From: CALZFJ01 sp051878575
GTDB taxonomy: Bacteria > Bacteroidota > Bacteroidia > Bacteroidales > Muribaculaceae
Direction: 5' to 3'
Assembly (NCBI GenBank): GCA_051878575.1
Contig: JBJEKJ010000041.1
Coordinates: 1-11,901 of the forward strand
Length of the DNA stretch: 11,901 nt
The notes below the pieces were generated by a model. The model saw nothing but the letters and a program-made list of their open reading frames with translations. It was not told the DNA's origin and searched no databases. Position numbers and translations under genes: made by a program. Position 1 is the first letter of the stretch. The number at the start of each line of letters is the position of its first letter. Of this stretch, positions 1 through 7,115 are shown in pieces.

Positions 1-1
1 C

Positions 2-211
2 GTTAATCTCGATGTCACTTTTGAATATCACGGCGAACTCGAAATGGAGTTCTGGGGGCATGCTTATCCCGACGATCCTGAATCGACATTCTGGTTAGGA
101 GAATTCGACGGCAAAGTCCACTCGAAAGTCACAAACAACCGCACCGGTGCTGTGACTGTAAGTGTGATTGAAGGTAAGAAATTATTTGCATTGGAGGTGC
201 CTGAAGATTAA
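2..211 (+). CDS. C-terminal fragment of an unrecognised protein
   Basis: An open frame enters from the left edge and ends at TAA 209-211, giving 69 residues of the C-terminus. The visible part is acidic and rich in alternating hydrophobic/polar stretches (for example VNLDVTFEY and GAVTVSVIEG), which suggests a beta-sheet fold, perhaps a secreted or periplasmic domain. No catalytic motif is visible and I do not recognise the family. An intrinsic terminator follows 22 bases after the stop, so this is the last gene of its transcript and is not part of the operon downstream. The real start lies outside the window. Confidence 0.7.
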   Translation, partial: VNLDVTFEYHGELEMEFWGHAYPDDPESTFWLGEFDGKVHSKVTNNRTGAVTVSVIEGKKLFALEVPED

Positions 212-233
212 TCGGCTAAAATGCGATAAAATT

Positions 234-273
234 AAGGAGACTGCGTGAATGAGAACCCGTAGTCTCCTTTTTT
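234..273 (+). terminator. Rho-independent terminator
   Basis: A perfect 9-bp stem, AAGGAGACT (234-242) with AGTCTCCTT (261-269), continues inward for three more pairs (one G-T). It is followed by a T run to 273. It ends the transcript of the gene closing at 211. Confidence 0.85.
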
Positions 274-418
274 CGTGAGAATATGCCGCAGTGCGACAAG
301 TGCTTCGTGCCAACTATCGGAAACCTGTGAATTGAAGGTTGTGAGCCACTCAATGAATCACTCAATGAACCCCGATTAACCCCGATTAATACTGAGAAAT
401 GCACATTTAATACCATTG

Positions 419-451
419 TTTCGGTTTATTGAAAAATTTTTAGTATATTTG
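419..451 (+). promoter_or_regulatory. Candidate Bacteroidetes-type promoter for the receptor operon
   Basis: TATATTTG at 444-451 fits the Bacteroidetes -7 consensus TAnnTTTG exactly. The -33 element at the right distance (TTTCG, 419-423) is only a partial match to TTTG. Use of this site would give a 5' leader of roughly 105 nt before the start at 566, containing the hairpin at 485-505. Confidence 0.45.
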
Positions 452-484
452 AAAACTTTTCCCAAGAGAAAAGCGGCTTATTTT

Positions 485-505
485 TAACAAGCTAAACGCT
501 TGTTA
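485..505 (+). promoter_or_regulatory. Hairpin in the 5' leader of the receptor operon
   Basis: TAACAAGC (485-492) pairs perfectly with GCTTGTTA (498-505) around a 5-nt loop. A second small inverted repeat, GTTAA/TTAAC (507-511 and 515-519), follows directly. The hairpin is not followed by a T run, so it is not a standard terminator. It could be an operator for a dimeric regulator or an mRNA leader structure. Which of these it is cannot be told from sequence. Confidence 0.4.
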
Positions 506-565
506 GGTTAAAAATTAACAATGCATATTTAATTAACTATTTAATAATTTACTGATTAAAAATTT

Positions 566-3307
566 ATGCGACTAAAACTATTAATGCTTCTGACACTATT
601 TGTGTGTCTGCCTGCTCTTGCGCAGCAAGCAGGTATTCAGGGCGTTATTGTCGATGACGAAAGTGGTGCTCCTATAGTGGGTGCTACCGTGCTGCTTGAC
701 GATCAGGGCGGCACAGCGGTCACCAATATGGACGGACGCTTTCGCATTGTCGACGTAAAGCCCGGGAAAGACAATGTGACGGTTTTGTGCCTCGGCTACG
801 ACGACTTGTCACGCCCTGTCAGCATCACTGCCGGCAAAATCACCGATTTGGGCACCCTGAGAATCAAGGAGGCCGGATTTGGAGGCTACGACCAGAATGT
901 CGACCTGCTTATTGATGAATCGCAGCTTGAGGACGAGGAGGGCAACTCACAGACTATCGGTACGCTCGCCGGAGCCTCCGACAATGTGTTCTACAATGCC
1001 GCAAGCTACGATTTCAGCGTGATGCGTTTCCGCCAACGCGGTTATGACCAGAATTTCACCGAGGTTTACATCAATGGAGTGAATTTCAACGAGCCCGCCC
1101 GCGGTCGCTTCAACTACTCGATGTTCGGTGGCCTGAATCAGGCTTTCAAGAACAAAGTGACGGGTATCGGACTTGAGGCTACATCTTTCGGTATCGCTCC
1201 GGTGGGTGGCGCTTCGAATGTGAACACTCAAGCCAAAGACTATGCTCCCGGTTTCCGCGGAAACCTCGCATATACCAACAGCAACTACTATGCGCGCGCA
1301 ATGGCGATGTACTCCACCGGCTTGAACAAGCACGGATGGGCCCTCACACTCGGCGCTATCGCACGATATTCCGACAAGGGCGTGCAGGATGGCACGTTCT
1401 ACAACTCGTGGGGCTATTTCCTTTCGCTCCAGAAGGTGTTCAACGAGCAGCACTCTATCTCGCTCACCACTTTCGGCGCTCCCACGAAGCGCGCCAACAA
1501 CAACGCCGTGTTTGAGGAGTCGTGCGTGCTCGCCGACAACTATCTCTACAACTCCGCCTGGGGTTGGCAGAATGGCAAGCAGCGCAGCTCGAAGGTGGTA
1601 GAGTCGTTCGACCCCACCGCCATAATCAACTGGATATGGAAGCCGCAGCGCGGAACCACGGTGAATACAGGCGTGGGATTCCGCAAGTCGTTCTACGCTT
1701 CGTCGGCGCTCAACTGGTACAATGCCGCCGATCCGCGTCCCGACTACTACCGATATCTGCCGTCATACTACGACGACGAGAACACAAAGGCCTTCTACAC
1801 CGACCTTTGGCAGAACAATGAGGACTTCCGCCAAATCGACTGGGACAAGCTCTACTACACCAACTACCTGAACAATGTTGAGGCTGAGCAGACGGGTGTC
1901 TCGAAGGGCGCTACCTATATCTTGGAGAACCGTCACAGCAATCAGCTGAACCTGCAATTCAACTCCACGGTGAACGCTATGCTCACCGACAAAATCAAGC
2001 TCCAGGCCGGTATCGGAGCCAACTATACTCAGGCTTCATACTACAAGACTATCAAGGACCTTCTCGGCGGCAGCTATTGGACGGATATCGACCAGTTTGC
2101 CGAGCGTGATTATCCCGATAATCCATTGTTGCTCCAGAACGACCTCAACAACCCGAGCCGCCGTGTGGGCGAGGGCGACCGTTTCGGCTACGACTACAAT
2201 GTGAACTCCTACAGCGTGAATGCTTGGGTGCAGAATGTGATCAACCTGCGCCACTGGGATTTCAACTATGGACTGAAAATAAGCTACACTCAATTCCAGC
2301 GCGACGGAAAGATGCGCAATGGTCGTGCGCCCGAGAACTCCTACGGTAAGGGCGAGACTCACCGTTTCGACAATGGCGCGGTGAAGGTGGGCGCTACTTA
2401 TAAAATCGACGGACGCAACAGCTTCGTGTTCCACGGAGCATACGGCACCATGGCTCCTATCTTCGATCAGGCCTACGTGTCGCCGCGCATTAAGGACGAC
2501 GTTATCACCGGTTTGAAGAGCGGTCGCATTCTTTCGGGCGACATCAGCTATGTGTTCAACTATCGCCGCGTGAAAGGTAGCATTACCGGTTTCTGGACCA
2601 ACATGTACGACATGACCGAGCGCACCTCGTTCTACGACGACCAATACTCCACGTTCATGAACTATGTGCTCACCAATGTGAACCGCACCTACAAGGGCGT
2701 GGAAGCCGGTGTGGCTGTGAAGGTGCTCCCGTCGGTCACCGTCTCGGCTGCCGGAACCTACGCGCGCTATCAATACAAGAACCGCCCCACGGGCACGCGC
2801 AGCTACGAGAATGGCATGGCTCCCGACGTTACTCAGATGGTGTATCTCGAGAACTACTATGTGGGCGGAACTCCCCAACAGGCTTATAACCTGGGCATCG
2901 ACTGGGCGGCTCCTCACAACTGGTTCTTCAATGTGAACGGCTCATGGATGGGCGACGCCTATGTGTCGCTCTCGCCGATTCGCCACGAGGCCATGCCCGA
3001 GTTGTGGACAATTTGCAGCTCTGAGGAGGAGATGAATGCGAAAATCGACGAAATAACCCGTCAGGAGAAGCTGAACGATGCTTTCGTGCTCAATGCGAGC
3101 ATCGGCAAGGTGGTCTATGTGAACCGGAAGGTGTCGCTTAACTTCAACCTCAATGTCAACAACATTCTCAACAACCGCAAGATTCAGACCGGCGGCTATC
3201 AGCAAGGACGTTTCGACTACACCAACTATACCACAACCAAATTCCCCAACAAATACTACTACGCCCAAGGCATAAAGGTGTATTTCAACGTGGGAGTGAG
3301 ATTCTAA
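566..3307 (+). CDS. TonB-dependent outer-membrane receptor (non-SusC type, carboxypeptidase-regulatory-like N-terminus)
   Basis: The 913-residue product is an outer-membrane importer energised by TonB-ExbBD. A signal peptide (residues 1-19, cleaved after LPALA, mature end QQ) is followed by a carboxypeptidase-regulatory-like/CarbopepD domain at about 23-100 (GVIVDDESGAPIVGATV, then TNMDGRF). The plug is at about 110-230, with RQRGYDQNFTEVYINGVNFN near 156-175. A 22-strand-type barrel follows, ending in the terminal Phe of outer-membrane proteins (FNVGVRF). The SusC signature (VVVVGYG plus SusC-type plug) is absent, and so is an N-terminal STN domain, so control by a FecR-type anti-sigma factor is not expected. 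The start ATG sits in an AT-rich leader without a Shine-Dalgarno, as usual in this phylum. It is co-transcribed with the lipoprotein gene 48 bases downstream, the likely surface partner. The substrate is unknown. Confidence 0.93.
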   Translation: MRLKLLMLLTLFVCLPALAQQAGIQGVIVDDESGAPIVGATVLLDDQGGTAVTNMDGRFRIVDVKPGKDNVTVLCLGYDDLSRPVSITAGKITDLGTLRIKEAGFGGYDQNVDLLIDESQLEDEEGNSQTIGTLAGASDNVFYNAASYDFSVMRFRQRGYDQNFTEVYINGVNFNEPARGRFNYSMFGGLNQAFKNKVTGIGLEATSFGIAPVGGASNVNTQAKDYAPGFRGNLAYTNSNYYARAMAMYSTGLNKHGWALTLGAIARYSDKGVQDGTFYNSWGYFLSLQKVFNEQHSISLTTFGAPTKRANNNAVFEESCVLADNYLYNSAWGWQNGKQRSSKVVESFDPTAIINWIWKPQRGTTVNTGVGFRKSFYASSALNWYNAADPRPDYYRYLPSYYDDENTKAFYTDLWQNNEDFRQIDWDKLYYTNYLNNVEAEQTGVSKGATYILENRHSNQLNLQFNSTVNAMLTDKIKLQAGIGANYTQASYYKTIKDLLGGSYWTDIDQFAERDYPDNPLLLQNDLNNPSRRVGEGDRFGYDYNVNSYSVNAWVQNVINLRHWDFNYGLKISYTQFQRDGKMRNGRAPENSYGKGETHRFDNGAVKVGATYKIDGRNSFVFHGAYGTMAPIFDQAYVSPRIKDDVITGLKSGRILSGDISYVFNYRRVKGSITGFWTNMYDMTERTSFYDDQYSTFMNYVLTNVNRTYKGVEAGVAVKVLPSVTVSAAGTYARYQYKNRPTGTRSYENGMAPDVTQMVYLENYYVGGTPQQAYNLGIDWAAPHNWFFNVNGSWMGDAYVSLSPIRHEAMPELWTICSSEEEMNAKIDEITRQEKLNDAFVLNASIGKVVYVNRKVSLNFNLNVNNILNNRKIQTGGYQQGRFDYTNYTTTKFPNKYYYAQGIKVYFNVGVRF

Positions 3308-3355
3308 ATTTTTTTCAAAACGAATAAAAAACAACAAATAACTAATATAACGAAT

Positions 3356-5881
3356 ATGAGACATTTTAAGCTATATCTCAATCTTTTGCTGCTTATGGCA
3401 ATCGGAATGGCGACAAGCTGCTCCGATGATTTCGACCGTCCACCGATGGTGGTTCCCTCATCTCCTCACCTTGAGAAAGTGAATACTACCATCCTTGAGC
3501 TGAAGGAAAAATACTGGAGAGAGGACAAGAACTATATCGATACAATCAAGCTGACCGAGGCCGGCGACAGCATGGTGATCAAGGGCCGCGTGGTGAGCTC
3601 CGACGCTGCGGGCAATATCTACAAGAACCTCGTGATTCAAGACGAGACTGCTGCAATCACCATCTCAATCAATGGCAACAGCCTCTACACCACCTATCGC
3701 ATCGGTCAGGAAATCGTGCTGCCTGTGACCGACTTGTTCATTGGAAAGTACAACACTTTGCAGCAGCTCGGCTATCCCGACTACAGCGATACCTATGGCT
3801 GGCAGGCTACTTTCTTGCCGCTCGCCATCTTCCAGTCGCGCGTGGAGCTTAACGGACTTCCCGACGTGTCGAAGGTCGACACCCTCACGGTGAAGATGTC
3901 GGAACTCCCGTCGACCCCCGACGGATTGCGCCGCATGCAGAGCCGCCTCGTGCGCTTCGACGACGTTGCATTCGTGGAGGCCGATGGCAAGACTACTTTC
4001 TCGGAGTCGGATGCCTCGACAAGCCGCAACCTGAAGGATGAGGAGGGCAACACTATCGTGGTGCGCAACAGCAACTATGCCAACTTCAAGAGCGACATTC
4101 TGCCGCTTGGCACCGGTAGCGTAGTGGGTATTCTCAGCTATTACAGCGGCGCTTGGCAGCTCTTGCTCCGCGACGTCGACGACTGCATTGGTTTCGACAC
4201 CACTATCAAGGGTAGCAAGGCCGATCCTTACACCGTGGCTGAGGCTATTGAGAAGCAGGGCGCTGAGAAGACTGCTTGGGTGAGCGGATACATAGTGGGT
4301 GCCGTGGCGCCCGAGGTGACTGAGGTGAAGTCGAACGACGACATCGAGTTCACTGCTCCTACCGTGCTCGACAACACCCTCGTGATTGCCGAATCGGCCG
4401 ACGTGAAGGATTTCACCAAGTGTATAGTATTCGAATTGCCGCAGGGATCGCAGTTGCGTGCGGCTGCCAACCTCAAGGACGAGGCTCATAAGGATCTCCT
4501 CGGAACCAAGATTACCTTGAAGGGTAAGTTGGCAGCCTATATGGGCACTTACGGCCTGACCGGCAATAGCGGTGGCTACGATGAGTTCTTCCTCGGCGAG
4601 GGCGGCGGCTCTGTCGAGGCTCAAGGTGACGGTACGGAGGCCAATCCCTACAATGTGGCTGGTGTAATCGATTATATCAATACTCTCGGTGCCGACACCG
4701 AATCGGATAAGGCTGTGTATGTTAAGGGTATAGTTTCAACCAATTCTACCACCGAGTCCACTATCACTCAATATGGAAATATGACGTTCGACATCGTCGA
4801 CGTTGCCGGTGGCGATAAGTCATTCAAGGCATTCCAAGTTTATGGCCCGGGTAGCAAGAAGTTTACTTCTGTCGACCAAATCAAGGTTGGCGACCAAGTG
4901 GTTATTTATGGTAAAGTCGTGAACTACAAGGGCAATACTCCCGAAACCGTAGGTAAGGGACAGGCATACGTGGTGTCAATCAACGGAAATGGCGGTAGCG
5001 ACCAACCCGGTGGTAGCGACCAACCCGGCGGCGAGGCTACCGGCGATGGAACTGAGGCTAACCCGTTCAATAGCGTTGCTGCCAAGGCTTATGCAATGTC
5101 GCTTGGCGACAATGAAAAATCGGCGAACGATGTGTATATTAAAGGTAAGGTCGTTTCGGTGAAAGAGCAGTTTGGCACACAATATGGCAATGCCACATTC
5201 TATATTGCCGACGATGTTAACGCTTCGAGCTCCGACCAATTCTACATCTACCGCTGTCTGTACCTCAACAACGTGAAGTACACCGAGGGCACACTGCTTG
5301 CCGTGGGTGATGATGTGGTAGTTTGTGGAAAAGTCACTAAATATGTCAGCGATTATGGCACAACCCCCGAAACCTCGCAGGGCGAGGCTTGGCTCGTGTC
5401 GCTTACGAGCAATGGCGGTGGTGACCAACCCGGCGGTGGCGATGAGCCGGGCGGAGGCGAAATCGGCGAAAACGCATTGCAGGTAGTGTTCTCTTCATTG
5501 GGCCTTTCAAATGGTGTGGCTCTGAGCACCGTGACTCTCACCGACGGCACTACACTCACTTTCGATGCCGGTGGAAACCAGAATGGACCGAAATATTACG
5601 ATAACGGCACCAACGTGCGTATGTATCCCAAGAACTCCGTGAAAGTCACTTCGTCGAAGAAAATCGAGTCGATTATTCTGAATTGCGATGAGTATCAAGG
5701 CACGATATGCAATGCAAGCGGTGACATATCGGCTGCTCCGGGCACGGTGAATGTGAACAGCAAGGTAGTCACAGTGAGTGGTATCAATGCTACCGAGACC
5801 ACCATCACCGACACATCGACTACCACGGGCGCTGCGAGCCAGATTCGCATGATATCGATGATTATCAACTACGCTGAGTAA
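3356..5881 (+). CDS. Multidomain surface lipoprotein with DUF5689 and OB-fold-like repeats
   Basis: The 841-residue product begins with a lipoprotein signal peptide. The lipobox ends at Cys22 (MATSC) and is followed by SDDFD, an acidic stretch like the Bacteroidetes lipoprotein surface-export signal. Residues about 40-280 resemble DUF5689 (MVIKGRVVSSD, YKNLVIQDETAAITISI). Residues about 286-420 (DPYTVAEAIEKQG onward) resemble DUF6359-type OB folds. Two homologous modules follow at about 424-545 and 563-685, both opening GDGTEANP and both holding a QYGN..F core and a late GKV.(N/K)Y..(x)TPET segment. They are joined by Gly/Pro/Asp/Gln linkers (about 546-561 and 687-703). The last about 138 residues form a beta-rich module with PKYYDNGTNVRMYP. 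Family assignments are from memory of motifs. OB folds often bind nucleic acid or sugars, but no ligand can be assigned here. It is the second gene of the receptor operon and probably acts with that receptor. Relatives often sit beside a secreted endonuclease/phosphatase gene, and none is present here. Confidence 0.85.
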   Translation: MRHFKLYLNLLLLMAIGMATSCSDDFDRPPMVVPSSPHLEKVNTTILELKEKYWREDKNYIDTIKLTEAGDSMVIKGRVVSSDAAGNIYKNLVIQDETAAITISINGNSLYTTYRIGQEIVLPVTDLFIGKYNTLQQLGYPDYSDTYGWQATFLPLAIFQSRVELNGLPDVSKVDTLTVKMSELPSTPDGLRRMQSRLVRFDDVAFVEADGKTTFSESDASTSRNLKDEEGNTIVVRNSNYANFKSDILPLGTGSVVGILSYYSGAWQLLLRDVDDCIGFDTTIKGSKADPYTVAEAIEKQGAEKTAWVSGYIVGAVAPEVTEVKSNDDIEFTAPTVLDNTLVIAESADVKDFTKCIVFELPQGSQLRAAANLKDEAHKDLLGTKITLKGKLAAYMGTYGLTGNSGGYDEFFLGEGGGSVEAQGDGTEANPYNVAGVIDYINTLGADTESDKAVYVKGIVSTNSTTESTITQYGNMTFDIVDVAGGDKSFKAFQVYGPGSKKFTSVDQIKVGDQVVIYGKVVNYKGNTPETVGKGQAYVVSINGNGGSDQPGGSDQPGGEATGDGTEANPFNSVAAKAYAMSLGDNEKSANDVYIKGKVVSVKEQFGTQYGNATFYIADDVNASSSDQFYIYRCLYLNNVKYTEGTLLAVGDDVVVCGKVTKYVSDYGTTPETSQGEAWLVSLTSNGGGDQPGGGDEPGGGEIGENALQVVFSSLGLSNGVALSTVTLTDGTTLTFDAGGNQNGPKYYDNGTNVRMYPKNSVKVTSSKKIESIILNCDEYQGTICNASGDISAAPGTVNVNSKVVTVSGINATETTITDTSTTTGAASQIRMISMIINYAE
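4994..5029 (+). repeat. 18-bp tandem duplication coding an interdomain linker
   Basis: Two 18-bp units differing only at the last base encode GSDQPG twice in the linker between the two repeat modules of the lipoprotein. A related but divergent Gly/Pro linker is encoded at 5412-5461. This is typical of slippage-prone flexible linkers. Confidence 0.85.
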
Positions 5882-5908
5882 TCCTCACGCTTTTTTTGAC
5901 ACAAGCAT

Positions 5909-5941
5909 AATAAAGCCTCCGGACAACCCGGAGGCTTTATT
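5909..5941. terminator. Strong, probably bidirectional terminator
   Basis: A perfect 14-bp stem, AATAAAGCCTCCGG (5909-5922) with CCGGAGGCTTTATT (5928-5941), encloses a 5-nt loop. AT pairs at the base give an A run on one side and a T run on the other, so it can work in both directions. It ends the receptor/lipoprotein operon. It would also have ended the minus-strand gene whose remnant stops at 5975. Confidence 0.9.
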
Positions 5942-5974
5942 GCCATATATATAACCAATCAGAATTATTATATA

Positions 5975-6091
5975 TCAGAAATTGACGTTCACGCCACCCA
6001 TGACCGTAGCCTTAGACCACATGGCATATCCCACCGTGACATTCAGCAGCGAGTGTAAATTTGTATTTTGAAAATTATTAGATAAATTCAT
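5975..6091 (-). pseudogene. C-terminal remnant of an outer-membrane beta-barrel gene
   Basis: On the minus strand, a frame ending at TGA (5975-5977) reads HSLLNVTVGYAMWSKATVMG then GVNVNF. This has the alternating pattern and terminal Phe of a last barrel strand. The native-looking part spans about 5975-6055. Upstream of it the sequence abruptly becomes AT-rich. The frame happens to stay open to an ATG at 6089-6091 (38 residues in total), but the added residues look like chance translation of the transposase flank. No signal peptide or further barrel sequence exists in the window. The convergent terminator at 5909-5941 sits at the right distance to have served this gene. I infer a real gene truncated when the adjoining mobile DNA arrived. 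Confidence 0.65.
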
Positions 6092-6099
6092 GTAAACTA

Positions 6100-6131
6100 T
6101 TTGGTATTTGCATTTAATTGCTTTACATTTG
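6100..6131 (+). promoter_or_regulatory. Promoter of the IS200-like transposase
   Basis: TTTG (6100-6103), a 20-base spacer, then TACATTTG (6124-6131) fit the Bacteroidetes -33/-7 consensus TTTG and TAnnTTTG fully. The start codon at 6147 is only 15 bases downstream, so the transcript would have a very short leader. The -7 box lies inside an inverted repeat, ATGTAAA (6090-6096) / TTTACAT (6122-6128), which could be the subterminal left-end hairpin of the element. Confidence 0.65.
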
Positions 6132-6146
6132 TGAAAACGAACATTT

Positions 6147-6584
6147 ATGAGTACGGTAAACGCCTTGTTTCATATAGTCATCAGTACAAAATACAGAAAA
6201 ATGACTCTAACGTCGGTATATCGCAAGGATTTATATCGATATATGTGGTCGGTTATCGAGGAGATGCATTGTAAATTGCTGAGAATAGGTGGAATTGAGA
6301 ATCATGTGCATATATTTGTGGATCTATCAAGCAGTGTGTCGCTTGCTGATTTTGTAAAACGACTGAAACAGCAGAGTAGCGTTTGGGCAAAGCGGAAATT
6401 TATTTTATTTGAGGGTTGGGGCAAGGAATATGCCGCCTTTTCGTGTTCAAATAGCGACAAGGACAGGATAATAGAATATATTAAAACACAGGAGGAACAT
6501 CATCGAGTTTTATCGTTTGAGGAAGAATTAAGCCGCGTTTTCTCGTCATACGGAGTTGAATTTCACGAAGAATGGTGGAATTGA
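6147..6584 (+). CDS. IS200-like Y1 (HUH) transposase, possible RAYT
   Basis: The 145-residue protein has the full length of IS200/TnpA-like single-strand transposases (Y1_Tnp). The HUH motif is H53-V-H55 in ENHVHIFVDL. The nucleophile is probably Tyr111 in YIKTQEEHH. The helix SVSLADFVKRLKQQSSVWAK and the GKEYAAFSCS strand match the family order. Such enzymes cut and join single-stranded DNA at hairpin-bearing ends, through a 5'-phosphotyrosine link. No IS605-type tnpB (IscB/TnpB) gene accompanies it. All catalytic residues are present, so it may be active. The cluster of REP-like palindromes starting 88 bases after its stop raises the possibility that it is a REP-associated (RAYT) enzyme rather than a plain insertion sequence. 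The sequence alone does not decide between them. It is AT-rich compared with its neighbours, consistent with transfer. Confidence 0.9.
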   Translation: MSTVNALFHIVISTKYRKMTLTSVYRKDLYRYMWSVIEEMHCKLLRIGGIENHVHIFVDLSSSVSLADFVKRLKQQSSVWAKRKFILFEGWGKEYAAFSCSNSDKDRIIEYIKTQEEHHRVLSFEEELSRVFSSYGVEFHEEWWN

Positions 6585-6596
6585 TGCGTTTAGGTA

Positions 6597-6656
6597 GAAT
6601 GATTGTGATATAATTTATGCCTATTTATTACGGAATAATTATATTGGAATGATTGT
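6597..6656 (+). repeat. Short GAATGATTGT repeats after the transposase
   Basis: GAATGATTGT occurs at 6597-6606 and 6647-6656. Variants recur at 7028-7036, 7051-7060 and 7090-7098. The stretch between is AT-rich with no gene. No transposase terminator was found here. Confidence 0.6.
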
Positions 6657-6672
6657 CGCCGGAAATGTGCTA

Positions 6673-6700
6673 CCACAATCGCGTACCTCCGGCACGCTAC
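6673..6700 (-). repeat. REP-like element R1 (GGA loop)
   Basis: Read on the minus strand: GTAG, stem CGTGCC, loop GGA, stem GGTACG (one G-T pair), then CGATTGTGG. It is preceded on its own strand by the 14-nt leader GGCGAGCGGAGCGA (6714 down to 6701). The block 6647-6700 is also a near-duplicate of 7090-7143, with 6 differences in 54, two of which are the compensating stem pair. Confidence 0.75.
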
Positions 6701-6821
6701 TCGCTCCGCTCGCCACTTGGTGACGGATATTGGCACGCTGCCGCTCTCCACAGAGGTGGCAGTGGGCGAGCGGAGCGGGCAGTGCAGTGTGACCTTCAGC
6801 CACATAGGGCGAGCGGAGCGA
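6701..6821. repeat. Leader repeats and degenerate REP pieces between R1 and R2
   Basis: This stretch starts with the R1 leader (6701-6714, minus) and ends with the R2 leader (6808-6821, plus). An orphan plus-strand leader lies at 6764-6776, with no complete hairpin after it. A half element, GCAG plus CGTGCC, lies on the minus strand at 6741-6732 without its second arm. A small interrupted stem (CTGCC..CTCT / AGAG..GGCAG) spans 6738-6762. It looks like decayed or rearranged repeat material and holds no convincing coding sequence. Confidence 0.55.
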
Positions 6822-6849
6822 GCGGTGCCTCGGAGAGGCACGATTGTGG
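6822..6849 (+). repeat. REP-like element R2 (GGA loop, divergent stem)
   Basis: GCGG, stem TGCCTC, loop GGA, stem GAGGCA, then CGATTGTGG. The stem sequence differs entirely from R1 and R5, yet it is perfectly paired and the flanks are the same. It is the best evidence that base pairing, not sequence, is conserved. Confidence 0.75.
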
Positions 6850-6853
6850 TTAG

Positions 6854-6892
6854 CCTCGGGTTGGTAACGTCGAAGATGTTGCCAACCCGGGG
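6854..6892 (+). repeat. Long hairpin in composite unit 1
   Basis: The left arm 6854-6871 pairs with 6875-6892 around a GAA loop. All 18 positions pair, including three G-T wobbles. The core is CGGGTTGG (6857-6864) with CCAACCCG (6882-6889). It is not followed by a T run, so it is not an ordinary terminator. Confidence 0.8.
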
Positions 6893-6912
6893 GTGACAAA
6901 ACGCCCACACCT

Positions 6913-6940
6913 GCAGCGTGTCGTAGATACGCGATTATGG
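6913..6940 (+). repeat. REP-like element R3 (GTA loop)
   Basis: GCAG, stem CGTGTC, loop GTA, stem GATACG, then CGATTATGG. It differs from R4 at one base of 28, on the opposite strand. It has no GC-rich leader. Confidence 0.75.
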
Positions 6941-7019
6941 TATCCCCCAAAATGGAAAAATGGTGCGTCGTTGCGATATTTTATGGATGAAAATAGGATA
7001 CCGTATAATTGTATTATAA

Positions 7020-7096
7020 TTGATTCCGAATGATTGCCGAATTTGATTCCGAATGGTTGTTGCCGGAATTTAATTCCGAAATTGTTGCCGAATGGT
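7020..7096 (+). repeat. Degenerate tandem repeat (ATTCCGAA...TTGCCGAA)
   Basis: Three imperfect units of 23-27 bp start near 7020, 7043 and 7070. Each has a (T)TRATTCCGAA half and a (G)TTGCCGRAAT half. The array runs directly into the duplicated block that carries R4. The surrounding 6941-7115 stretch is AT-rich and has no credible gene. Confidence 0.65.
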
Positions 7097-7115
7097 TTTC
7101 GCCGGAAATGTGCTA

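Larger units (their letters stand above)
6808..6940 (+). repeat. Composite repeat unit 1 (leader-R2-long hairpin-R3)
   Basis: In order, the unit holds the leader (6808-6821), R2 with GGA loop (6822-6849), TTAGC, a long hairpin (6854-6892), a 20-base spacer and R3 with GTA loop (6913-6940). Unit 2 at 7116-7249 has the same order on the other strand and nearly the same length, but an unrelated central hairpin. Confidence 0.7.

Noticed and set aside
947..2917. Long minus-strand frames inside the first receptor gene (for example at 947-1453 and 2036-2917)
   Set aside because: Antisense shadows of a well-supported coding gene with GC-rich third positions. Their products are Val/His/Ala-rich with no domain.
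5891..5897. T run after the lipoprotein stop as a separate terminator
   Set aside because: No stem precedes the seven Ts. Termination is better explained by the 14-bp hairpin at 5909-5941.
6147..6584. IS605-type element with an accessory TnpB/IscB nuclease and guide RNA
   Set aside because: No tnpB or iscB frame lies on either strand near the transposase, so there is no basis for an omega-RNA call from the palindromes.
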